A stretch of DNA of 64,000 bases from Larix kaempferi. Its lineage: Eukaryota > Streptophyta > Pinopsida > Pinales > Pinaceae. Within the stretch, counting starts at the first letter, position 1; each line of letters opens with the position of its first letter. Below, in pieces: positions 54,980 to 64,000 of this stretch. The stretch covers positions 5,827,501-5,891,500 of the forward strand of contig BSBM01000602.1 in NCBI GenBank assembly GCA_027924585.1. The letters are read 5' to 3'. Under the pieces are notes generated by a model. That model did not search any database. It saw only the letters and a list, made by a program, of their open reading frames with translations, and was not told the DNA's origin. The position numbers and the translations under genes were made by a program.

Positions 54980-56600
54980 ATGTCACTTTTTTGCGATGAT
55001 ATGTGCATCCATAAATAAGATGAAGCATTTTAAAATATATGTATGGGACCTAGTAAGTGGAAAATCTTAATATGCTCCCAATATGGGAGCTCATAAAATA
55101 CTGATTTCCTTTTCATCCCAATGGGAATTTTCTCAACATAGATGCCGAAGAATTCAAGATCATTGAACAAAGGTTCCTCATTTGAATTGAACATTTCTGC
55201 AATTTCCTTCTCCTTCACTCTATCATATGCCCTAATCCAGTCAGTTAGTGTCATTATTTCAGGCCTTCGGGTTCTCTTTGGTTTACCATTGAAAGCAGAT
55301 GTTTCTCTTCTATAAGAGTGGTCTTCTAGGAACAATACCCTCAAGCAATCGTACAGTGGCTTTCATAGGTCACTGGACCACCTATCCTTCATAGAAGGTC
55401 CACAACAGCTACATCCATGATAACCTTTTGTTAGAAGACTTGTAGTGTTATGGTATACAAAGCACATTAGTGTTGAAGATCAATACAGTTGCACCGAATT
55501 AAATATGCCAAGAAATATTGCTTTGAATATAAACAAATGAAACAACATATTTAGTAGAGAAAACTCCTAACCCTAGATAATCATGTGTGGTGAACACACA
55601 TATGCCATACAACATAAAACTCCTCTTTGTTGGAATGGGTTTCGATACATCATATACATGTATCCATTCCCATAATTACTTCAATTCATAGATCAATGGT
55701 TGTAGGTAAGCATCCATATTCTTCACTTGTCTTCCACCAGAGACTATAAGATCCAACATAAGATTTTCATTCTTCACGGACAATCATGGAGGCATATTGT
55801 TATTGATCACTACTACAAGACAAACATAATAGCTGGTGTTTTGGAGGGAATATGGGTTGGCGACATCCATGGCTATGCTTAATCAAAGGCTCTGTACTTC
55901 ATCCTTAAATTTATCGGGCCATGTATCCTCTATATGCTTCATGGCTATTGAATCAGTTGGCATCCGCATAACTCTTTCCTCACGTCAGTGTAAGGCATGC
56001 CATCCTTGTAGCATAGCCAATTCTTTGCAATGAAAGAGCCTTTGAATCCTTTGGGATTATAGGCATGTGCCTCAATATCTTATGAGGAGGACAATGTTCT
56101 TTAGCCTTGTTTCTCTATTTTTGGTACCTCTCATGCCCACATTTTGGACATATCTCTTTGTCTACATATTCGTCTCTATATAGAATACAATCATTGGGAC
56201 ATGCATGATATGATATGTACTCAACACCCAACATTTGCTTAGCCTCTTCATAGCTACCCGGAAAGACATTATCACTCGGAAGTACCTTATCTTTGAATAA
56301 CCTGTAGTTAGTGGGAAATATAAATGTACAATGTCATTTAACATTCATAAAATCGACCATTTTCAATGTTGATTGTGTGACAAGATTCCTCAAAATATAA
56401 GGGAGTTGATGGTCAGTTGCCTCAAAAGTGTCGAGAAACATGCGTCTTACATGCCATACATTGCTCTAAAGTTTTATAGTAACATTGTTGTCCCCAACTA
56501 TGTAGAATTTAATTGGCTAGGTCCAAAGAGAGAGGTGGTGGAAGTCAATTTAAGGCTTTCAAGAAGGTATCGATGATATGAGCGTCATCCCCTAGCTCAT
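54980..56600 (-). pseudogene. CACTA/En-Spm transposase, TNP2-like region
   Basis: Minus-strand reading, with stops, gives the TNP2 domain in order: GVEYISYHACPNDCILYRDE with KEICPKCGHERYQK (about 56240-56110, zinc-binding), the block LSIAMDVANPYSLQNTSYYV (about 55880), MPP, a stop, LSVKNENLMLDLIVSGGRQV (about 55795), NMDAYLQPLIYELK, FMLYGICVFTTHDYLG (about 55600), a likely intron (about 55565-55435), then TKGYHGCSCCGP (about 55420) and SVFYELPYWEHIKIFHLL (about 55070). TNP2 proteins bind and cut CACTA element ends. No CACTA termini or subterminal repeats were found, so element limits are unknown. Confidence 0.82.
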
Positions 56601-56647
56601 TGTCCTAGAATGTATGTAACAACATTGCATCTATGGAACTCGTATGT

Positions 56648-56870
56648 TGTGCTAGACTAGACTAATAAACTTGGGAATGAAAGTGAGGGTTTCAGAAGAA
56701 TTGCATTTAAGAATGTTTATATAGGAAGGATTCCCAACTGGGCTGGTGGTTGGTTGTTGCGCTATTTGAATAGGATTGTCACTGTGCTAGACTGGACTAA
56801 TGAACTTAGGAATGAAAGTGAAGGTTTCAGAAGAAATGCATTTAAGAATGTTTATATAGGAAGGATTCCC
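56648..56870 (+). repeat. 135-bp tandem duplication that preserves frame
   Basis: A block of 88 bases starting 'tgtgctagactNgactaat' is repeated at 56648 and 56783. The spacing of 135 is a multiple of three, and one frame stays open across both copies except for one TAG: LDWTNELRNESEGFRRNAFK then NVYIGRIP. I do not recognise the sequence. Confidence 0.6.
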
Positions 56871-57159
56871 CTTCGGTCACCAATATCCTAAGCAGGGGCA
56901 GGGGAGGGGGAGGTGATGTTCGCTTAGAGGAAGGCTTGGAAATAACATTATTGCTATCATAAAAAAAAGACAGGTTAGGTTGGGCACAAACTGGTTGAAC
57001 CCGAAAAGGAAATACCACGCTTTTCCTTTTTGAAAGTTGGAGTTATGAACTAAAAAAAATATGATACACTACTATAATAATAAGGATTTTAATTATTTGA
57101 GTTAGTATAATAATAATAATTATTATAAGTTATAGTATAGTTCATAAAGTATGATATCA

Positions 57160-57570
57160 AACTGGGTTGGCAGGTGCGGGTGGAGTCATGTATGACTCTA
57201 AGGGGAACAAGCAGAAGGATTATGCCTAGGAAATTGGAAGGAAGACCAACAATGGCGCAGAGTGGTTAGCATTAATCAAGGGACTGGAATTAGCAAGGGC
57301 CAGTGGCATTGAAGAACTGGTGTTGATTGGAGACTCGCTAATAGTCACAAGAGAAGCAAGAAACTTAATGAAGAACCACAAAAATCCGACTAATAAGACA
57401 CACTATCTCCTTAAATGCATCGTCGAAGAATTCAAAGCAATAAATTTCCTCCATGTGCTGAGAACACAAAATCAACAGGCGGATTGAATGGGCAACAAAC
57501 GAGCAAGCCTAAATGGTGGCGTTCTGGTGTGCGATCAAAAATTCTATGACAGAGTTTGGATTCCTTAAGC
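57160..57570 (+). pseudogene. RNase H domain of the LINE at 57.2 kb
   Basis: Reads GAGGVMYDSKGNKQKDYA, a stop, then TNNGAEWLALIKGLELARAS (catalytic Glu), IEELVLIGDSLIVTREARN (Asp), INFLHVLRTQNQQAD (final Asp), a stop, and MGNKRASLNGGVLV. The first Asp would lie before the truncation. The frame is otherwise intact for about 135 codons. Confidence 0.8.
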
Positions 57571-58601
57571 TAGAGTTCCTTGTCAAAAGAATTTTTGGGT
57601 ATCGAAATCCTTGGAGCAGCAAGAATGCCCACTTCCTTAATGGCATAATACTCATACTTCAAACTCTAATGGCATAGTTTTGGTTTCAGATTTGGGTCCT
57701 GAAGCATTAATGAAACACAATTATGAATTCTCTATACGTTGGATCTCCACTCAAGATGCATTGAATGATTTGGGGATTGTATCAAGGCTGAGATAGATGT
57801 TTAGCATGCGCCGGGTCCTGGGGGTTGTCAGACCTCAGTATGTTATTAATTATGCGAGAAGGAGAGTAGAATGCACTACTCTGGATCCTTATTTTGCTTA
57901 GCACTTGAACAGGAAGCAACGAGGTTTTCTTCCTGCAATATGGAGAATCCGGTGAAAAGGGTCTATCGTTGGTTTGCATTCGGGATGCTCCTCTGCCTCA
58001 ATGTTTGAGGTGTAGAAAAACCATATGGAAACACAAGGGTACGCCAGTCCAGGACTACATGAAAGCATTCACGGTTCAGAGGGATAATCAAGCGACTGTA
58101 GGTATTTCGGTAAGTCCCTCTGGTCACGCTTACTGCAACATTGATTACATCAATTTGGAAGGTCAGTGGAGTCCTACCCCGGAGCAGAAAGTCTATGGAA
58201 ATCTCGACCCCACTCTGAAGTTTGACAACAGCCACAACTTGGTTGAGGGTTTAGCTCTTCTTAAAGAAATGGAGGACCAAGTTAGAACGCTTCGCAGTGA
58301 GAATTTAGAGTTGAAGAGAGCAATCACTCGCCTCTTCTCTCTTGCCCTAGCCACGCATACAAAGGTGAAAAAACGTTGTAGTCATGGTCACAATAAGGTT
58401 GTCAACCCAAGAGAAAAGGAGGAAAATGCTTCAACTGTCCATCTGGATTCTAAACTTGACTATATTATCAGCAATTTTAAAGATGTTGAAAATAAAGTGG
58501 ATAATCTACGAGCTGATATTGGGCATTATTTCTCGGGTTCGAAATTCGGTGAAGTCTCGAAAAATGGAAGCTCTGAGAAAATAGAGGTGTACCAGCAGTA
58601 A
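57571..58601 (+). pseudogene. C-terminal extension and coiled-coil ORF of a LINE
   Basis: The RNase H frame stays readable to about 57955 with a few stops (for example YEFSIRWISTQDALNDLG and VVRPQYVINYARRRVECTTL). One shift leads into an open frame of about 229 codons (57911-58601, first ATG 57969). That frame has CLRCRKTIWKHKGTP near its start, a Leu-zipper-like stretch (LALLKEMEDQVRTLRSENLE, then LKRAITRLF) and an amphipathic end (LDYIISNFKDVENKVDNLRA). I do not recognise the family. Its position after RNase H matches the ORF at 50009-50579, and both have an F-x-[IV]-R-W motif between RNase H and the coil. Confidence 0.5.
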
Positions 58602-59184
58602 TCCTGGGGCTTCTCTTTTGTTTCTTTTTTTTTATGACTCTTCTTTGTAATGGTCTTTCAGTCCCGTCATGTTATGTTATAAGATTTTTTCTCTAGGTCA
58701 TAGGGAAGCCTACTACAGGTTTTTGTAAAAATTTTGTAGGAAGTAGATGTACTATAGATGTACTTTTGGAAAGTATGATACTCCATAATATACATCAATG
58801 TTATGTTTCTGTTTACTTCTACTAGGGCAATTTGTAAGGAGATACAGTCTCCATAGATTAGGGAAGTTCCATGACAGTTTTAGATTAGCTAAGGATGAAC
58901 AAGGAGTCAAAGACTCACTCCTTCAATGGGAGCAATCCTTCTCCTCCTTTTTTGTAACCCGTGACTCTTTATTTTAATCAAAGCTCTTTACCCTTTTCTG
59001 TCAAATAAAAGTATGATAAAAAAATCATTTTTGATGCTATATCGCAGTAAGGAGAATGCTATGATATAAATTTAAGTTTAGGGATATGAAGGAAGATATA
59101 AGGTATGCATCTTCACACTCAATTTATTCAAGGATTAAATGAAGGAAGATATAAGAATATATGACATAAGACAGGTCCAGCCGC

Positions 59185-59905
59185 TCCAAATTTTAAATAA
59201 TACATCATGATTCTTTGATGGGGCACCAAAGATGGGATATGTGCACCTGGGGTGATCCTTCATCTAAATGATTCTCATATGTTCAAGTTCCAGTTAAATT
59301 GTGTATTAGGTACAAACACCAAAGCAAAATTGCTTGGACTGTGGTGTCTTTGCAAGGTGGAAATAATATTTGGAATAGACACTCTTCATGTATTTGGTGA
59401 CTCTATGGTTATCATAAACTGGGCTCACCATAATTCTAGGTGGTCTCTCTTCTAAATTGGCGCAAATACACATAAGACCTTATTAACTCTTTCCTTTGGA
59501 TTGATTTCAGACATATATTCAGAGAGCTAAACACAAATGTTGATATTCTTTCCAAGGATGCTTGACAAGTGAAGAAGGATATGTTAAATGGGAGGAATAT
59601 TTTGATGATGCCTTATATGACAGGGGTGTAGTAAACTTTTACGATGTGAGTTAAATAAGATTGCTTTTAGGTATTTTTTATTATGAGTATTGTTTTTTGA
59701 GGACTGTTCTCATAGATCCATTCTATTGATGATAAATAGCAAACTTTTGATGTATGTAGCGATATATATGACTTTGAACGCTAGATATTTACAGTCGAAT
59801 ATCTATGGACTGTATCCTAGACTTGAGATGTACTTTTTGATTCACATATGAATAGAAAAAGTATGATTTTTTCCTACTGGAAAAATAAAATAAAATAAAG
59901 GATTT
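59185..59905 (+). mobile_element. Second 5'-truncated LINE 3' end, with RNase H
   Basis: FFDGAPK (about 59211) begins an RNase H. After a frameshift the open frame at 59252-59455 gives LHLNDSHMFKFQ, TNTKAKLLGLWCLCK (the Glu of the usual AE pair reads Lys) and LHVFGDSMVIINWAHHNSRW (Asp present). A later frame gives HIFRELNTNVDILSKDA with the final Asp. An untranslated region follows and ends near 59880-59905 in 'gaaaaataaaataaaataaa'. It is a different LINE subfamily from the copy just upstream. Confidence 0.65.
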
Positions 59906-60600
59906 ATTTAAGTACAAACAATTTATGAACTTGAAATTTCTCATCTTTAAATTTAAAAGAAATTTACTTGTTAATTTTGGTCAATCATGATAGACGAAAA
60001 AGATTATGTGCCTTTCGACCCATCTAACTAAATAATTATTTGGATCCTTTTGTTGGTGTTTATTTTCTGAAATCATTATATTTAATTATGACTTGGAGAG
60101 GCTAGTAGTGAGACATTAGTTAGAGGTCTCTATCAAAACAATGCTACAGTTTTGGATTTATGTTATTGGCAAGGGATTTGGAATTCATCGAGCCATAGCT
60201 TTCAAATCACTTAATCATTTGGATCTAGTCCAAGTGGTTGTGGGATGGACTGTTATCCTTCCTGCTAAGGTCCTATTATCGTAATTAACATATTAAATCA
60301 AAATGAGTATATGTTGGCATGACATTGAGCCTTGTTGTTAACTCAACTCTATGCCCTGGAGTTTTTTTTTTCCATGGAAAAAAGATCACAGTCCAAATTT
60401 TATTAAAACTATGAACCATATTGTTCATCCAGGCTATAAGCCTTACACTAAGTAAAATTTGAGATTAAATTGTACAAAATTTTGTCATAGAGGTGCACCT
60501 CTTATAGAACTAAAATAAAGACTGTTGCACACAAGTATGATCTTATAGTACATAAAGATAGCCAAAAAGAAAAACTCAAGGAGGAATAAGACACGTGTAT
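59906..60600. other. Non-genic; possible antisense LINE tail at 60363
   Basis: No coding region. A T-run at 60363-60371 followed by 'tccaaattttattaaaact' looks, on the minus strand, like the last bases of another LINE with its poly-A, but nothing coding lies behind it. Confidence 0.4.
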
Positions 60601-61059
60601 CTCTTTTTTTTTAACAAAAACGAATATTGTATAAAAAGAAAAAAATCCGTGGTTGTTAACCAAATCGGCAAATTAAAAAAGAAGCCATATTGGCCTGAGA
60701 GTTCCATTATTGTTAGAGAATGAATGCCTAATGTTCAATTGACGGAGATCTTGCTTGGGAAGCTTATTGCACAAGGCCGAAAAGAATAAGAAAGCTGTAG
60801 GGGATGATAATTACTGAATGAACCAATCTACCTGGATGAGCTGAATAACTGAAGAAGTGTTATATCTGCGCCTGTCGAGATGCTGAGCTGGGCTTACTTC
60901 ACTGTGAATTTCCTTAATGATAATGAGAGTACCTGCTTAAGACTTCAAATTGGAAACTATTTCACTTATAAAAATGGAGGATGAGCAAGTTTGTTTGCTA
61001 GAGGACAAGCTTGAAGGTTTTCTAGGAAAGATGCCGAGAGAAGAGTTGTTGTGTATGAG

Positions 61060-61500
61060 AGCTTTCCAAATTCTCTACCTCATTTGAAGTGAATCAATGG
61101 TGAATACTCCATTTGCTTGCAAATTGTGACACTCTGCATCTTTTAGAATTGAATACTGAGATTGCCAGGATAGAGATGGAGATGCACATTACAAAGCTTA
61201 CTTTGACGATGAGATGGAGTGGAATTGCACAAGTTGTTAGTTTTTTTTGTCCTGACTGGAGCAATAGTAGAGCTGCCGAGGAGAAAGCTTTCCGAATGCT
61301 CTGCCATTTTTGAAATGTATCGAACGAGAATTTACTCTAATTGCATGAAGTTCATGATGCTCTGCATAATCTATTAATGAAAACTGAGAATGCCTGGATA
61401 GAGTTGGAGATGCATATACACTAATTCGATGGAGTGGAAATGCACAAACTGGAGGCCTTCTTTGACACAATAGGATCTGCATAAACTCTAAGTCAGAAGG
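61060..61500 (-). repeat. Duplicated block in the LINE 3' untranslated region
   Basis: A block with 'ggatagagNtggagatgca' and 'agctttccNaatNctct' occurs at about 61060-61235 and again at about 61285-61465, spacing near 225-235. On the minus strand an A8 run (61248-61241) lies between the two copies. Confidence 0.6.
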
Positions 61501-61512
61501 GAGAAGCAAGAG

Positions 61513-61959
61513 TTAAGGAATATGATGTGTTTCAGTTGCTGTATCATATATTTTTAGATTTCCTTGACTAAGACTGGTAGCTCCTTTAGCTTCAATGTCT
61601 GCTTCAATATTTAAACTTCTTAAGATATGATAAACTTTGAAGTTTTTGAAGGAGCTCGAGATTTGGTGAATTCTCTGAATAATACATCTAAGAGGAATAT
61701 TGTTGAGAGTGGAGTTTGTATTGAGAGCTCTGGTAATAATCATTGAGTCTTTGAATACTTGAAGGTTATCAATTTTGTGATCTTTGGCGAGTTGGAATCC
61801 TTTCATCAAGGCTAGTGCTTCGACTGTGTTATTTGAACAGATGCCAAGGCCACAACTGAACTTTAATCTCACTGATCCTTCTATGGACGAGAAGACACCC
61901 CCAGCTCTGGCTGTGCCTGGGTTGTTTTTGGAAGCTCCGTCGAAATGCAGGCTATCCAT
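61513..61959 (-). pseudogene. RNase H of the LINE at the right edge
   Basis: An open frame of 148 codons containing a complete RNase H: HFDGASKNNPGTARAGGVFS (first Asp), SNNTVEALALMKGFQLAKDH (Glu), NLQVFKDSMIITRALN (Asp) and YHILRSLNIEADIEAKGA (last Asp). All four acidic positions are kept. It is continuous in frame with the linker and zinc region upstream apart from a few stops, so it is the C-terminal domain of ORF2, removing RNA from the RNA-DNA hybrid. Confidence 0.88.
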
Positions 61960-62187
61960 GTCCTGGTTAATTCACCATTTCTGGAAGTCAGGATTTGTGA
62001 GTCTAATATGCCAAGCGGGATGATGATTTTGAGGGGGTTCAAGGAAGGGGCGGGGGGTGAAGGCTCCTATCCAGCGCATTTATTCATTGCTGAGATTAGT
62101 ATAAAACCTGTGTTTCAAATTATTAAGGCACTCAATCAGCATTCCTTTAGCTTGGCTTGCAATTTGTAAGGGGGTGATTTGTTTGTC

Positions 62188-62673
62188 CTAGAAAATGGCA
62201 TTATTTCTAGCAATCCATAATTTCCAGTAGGAAAAATTTGGCAAGGAAATCCAAAGTTGATACCAAATTTTTTTGTTGGAGAGGGGAGCAGGGTAAGAGG
62301 AGTTCCACTCTTTAAAAAGCAGGGTGATTGAGTTAAAGTTAGGCAAGATGAGATTAAGATCTTGCAGCAGAATATTCCAGACAACCTTGGCAAAATTACA
62401 CTCCAAAAAAAGATGGTTGTTAGTTTCTAGAGTACTCTGGCAGAGAGGGCACTTGAAAGGCCCGTGGAAACCTCTCTTACTGAGGTTGTCGCCGGTGAGA
62501 AGTTTGCAATGCATTAAATTCCAAGTGAAAAAATTGATTTTAGGAGACCCAAAGGGGTCCCATACCCTCTTCCAAAGATTATTTCTAGTTTCACCATGCA
62601 AATTCATAGCTTTGTAACTGAGAACAGCTATGTAAGAGCCTGTAGGGCCCCAACCTCGCTCGTCACTGACCAT
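62188..62673 (-). pseudogene. zf-RVT zinc-binding region of the LINE
   Basis: A 161-codon open frame with INFFTWNLMHCKLLTGDNLS, CPLCQSTLETNNHLFLEC (C-x2-C-x8-H-x4-C) and ISLPNFSYWKLWIARNNAIF. This is the standard region between RT and RNase H in plant L1-type ORF2. It ends at one stop before the linker to RNase H. Confidence 0.88.
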
Positions 62674-62764
62674 TAGATGTAAGGGAGCAGATCCTTTCAG
62701 ACTTTCGATAAGATTGACTTTGGCTGCCTCAAGGTGTAGTGGAATGGCAACATTTTTCTAGCTC

Positions 62765-64000
62765 TAGCAGTTACCATGCGAGTCCCAGGTGATGAAGTCT
62801 TTAAGAGTTTTGATCCCATTTTGAGAGAGCCAGGCTGCTAAATCTTGGAGCTCATGAATATTTTGGAGTGGATCTTTGTCCATTATTTTGTCAGCAAAAA
62901 TGTCTATTTTCCTTCCATTGTCAGGTACCTAGTATAGATCTTTTACGAAAGCCTCCCAGGCTACTTTGCATAATGTCCAGGTGTTGGTGCCTTTGGTTGT
63001 TGGCTTGAGATCAAGACATCTTAATTTTGTCCCATTTAAGTATTTTTTCCTTAAAACCTGACTGACTTGATTTTGATTGTTATGAAGAATTTTCCAAAGT
63101 AACTTACCACCCAATGCCAAGTTTGCAAGGCGTGGATCGCGAAATTGGAGGCCTCCTGAAGCTTTCGGTTGCTTGATGGTCTGCCAATTCACTAAGTGAA
63201 TTATGTTGTCGTTGTTTTTCCCGCCGGACCAAAGGAAGTCTCTCAATAATTTACTACTCTGTTCTGCTATACCTTTAGGGGCAAGGAGTGTGGAAAAATG
63301 GTAGATAGGAGAAGCAGATAGAACAGAGTTTACTAAGATCAACTTACCCGCCTTGCTGAGCCAATGTCCTCCCCATCTTGTGATTCTTCTTTTTATTTTG
63401 TTAAGTGTGTCATCCCATTTTCCAGCATTTGAATTTCCATAGGTGATGGGGAGTCCAAGATAGGTGAATTTGTCCTAGTGAGTATGGACGTGAATGCTAA
63501 GAATTCTGTTGATGTTGGCTGCAACTCTGTTGTTGATATTCCAACTGTAGACTGCACTTTTTTGTAGATTAATATTGCCTCCGGAGGCAATGCAATACAT
63601 ATTCAGATTGCACTTGAACTTCCGAGCTATGATGGAGGAAGCCCCGCCCAAAAAAAGGGAATCGTCTACAAAAAGGGTATGGTTGAGAGGGTGGGAATCC
63701 AAGGTCAAAAGGAGACCGGGGAGGGAGCCATTGAGAAGATCCCTGTTTAATTTACGGCCCAGTGAGTCATCCAAGATAATGTACAGGAAAGGGGAGAGCG
63801 GGCATCCTTGCCTAATGCCTCTAGAAGCTTGAAAGAAGTCAGCAGGGTGGACATTGATTAAGGGAGCAATCCAAGGGTTGCTAATGCAAGCGGAGATCCA
63901 GCGGATGAAGGTGTCAATGAACCCAAAGCGAGCCAAGATTTTAAGGAGGAACGAGTGCTTGACACGGTCGAATGCATTGGCCATATCGAGCTTGATTAGC
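62765..64000 (-). pseudogene. Reverse transcriptase of the LINE (partial at the window edge)
   Basis: The frame opening at 63984 has FDRVKHSFLLKILARFGF (catalytic Asp), GIRQGCPLSPFLYIILDD and the box LFVDDSLFLGGAS, with both Asp codons at about 63660. After a stop at about 63477 it continues with NKIKRRITRWGGHWLSKAGK and ILVNSVLSASPIYHF, then ASGGLQFRDPRLANLALGGK (thumb). Another stop at about 62928 precedes the connector to the zinc region. Fingers, ORF1 and endonuclease lie outside the window. Confidence 0.9.

Larger units (their letters stand above)
57150..59025 (+). mobile_element. 5'-truncated LINE 3' end
   Basis: It starts inside an RNase H domain, continues through a C-terminal extension and a coiled-coil ORF, then a 3' untranslated region that closes with 'aataaaagtatgataaaaaaa' at about 59003-59025, a poly-A-like tail. 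The RT and zinc regions are absent, as in a 5'-truncated insertion. No target duplication was identified. Confidence 0.6.
60604..64000 (-). mobile_element. L1-type LINE, 3' part of ORF2, running off the window
   Basis: On the minus strand from the right edge: RT core, RT thumb, zf-RVT zinc-binding region, linker, RNase H, then an untranslated region that ends in a poly-A (T-run at 60604-60612) after 'ttttatacaatattcg'. The ORF2 frame is readable for about 2.5 kb with only a handful of stops, so it is the best preserved LINE in the window. ORF1 and the start of ORF2 lie beyond 64000. Confidence 0.82.

Noticed and set aside
55806-55825. CACTACTACAAGACAA, resembling a CACTA element terminus
   Set aside because: On the minus strand these bases are in-frame TNP2 coding sequence, so the match is coincidental. 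No matching inverted end or 3-bp duplication was found.

Overview
This is plant nuclear DNA from a large, repeat-filled genome. A gymnosperm or a similarly bloated genome is plausible, but that is inference: no host gene, rRNA or tRNA fixes the taxon. I see no bacterial features, no CRISPR array and no intact cellular gene. Almost everything recognisable is a decayed transposable element: Ty3/gypsy LTR retrotransposons, L1-type LINEs that carry an RNase H domain, a CACTA-like transposase, solo LTRs, and one plant-mobile-domain-like gene relic.

Layout. 1-6.75 kb is AT-rich non-genic DNA with one 1.6-kb solo LTR (3453-5054, TSD TAAAA). 6757-12490 is a complete LTR element E (TSD AATTC) with 1.75-kb LTRs; its internal region holds gag but no pol. 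12.5-15.2 kb is non-genic, ending in a minus-strand LINE remnant. 15.2-17.5 kb is an unusual degenerate tandem array built on GCACCG/CGGTGC hairpins. It precedes a broken plant-mobile-domain-like gene (17.66-20.0 kb) whose minisatellite tail is split by a 515-bp solo LTR. 20.0-21.36 kb is low-complexity DNA plus the distal end of a LINE tail.

21368-50008 is one old minus-strand gypsy element A (TSD CCCTG/CCCTA) that has received three plus-strand gypsy insertions. B (25627-30047) lacks RT/RNase H. C (31442-40206) is a full gag-pol chromovirus-type copy lying in A's gag region. D (43787-49400, perfect TSD TGAGA) lies inside A's 5' LTR. A itself landed in a minus-strand LINE tail (RNase H plus coiled-coil ORF); that reading frame resumes on the other side of A. 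The order of events is therefore LINE, then A, then B, C and D.

50.0-51.1 kb is the proximal part of that LINE tail. 51.1-53.1 kb is AT-rich filler. 53.1-56.6 kb is a minus-strand CACTA/En-Spm transposase relic (TNP2, DUF4218 and DUF4216 type regions). 57.15-59.03 and 59.19-59.90 kb are two plus-strand LINE 3' ends. 60.6-64.0 kb is the 3' part of a relatively well preserved minus-strand LINE (RT, zinc-binding region, RNase H) that runs off the right edge.

No pathway is encoded. The interest lies in the nesting history, the gag-only element, the RT-less element, the hairpin array and the repeated RNase H-tail modules. All alignments and counts were made by eye.
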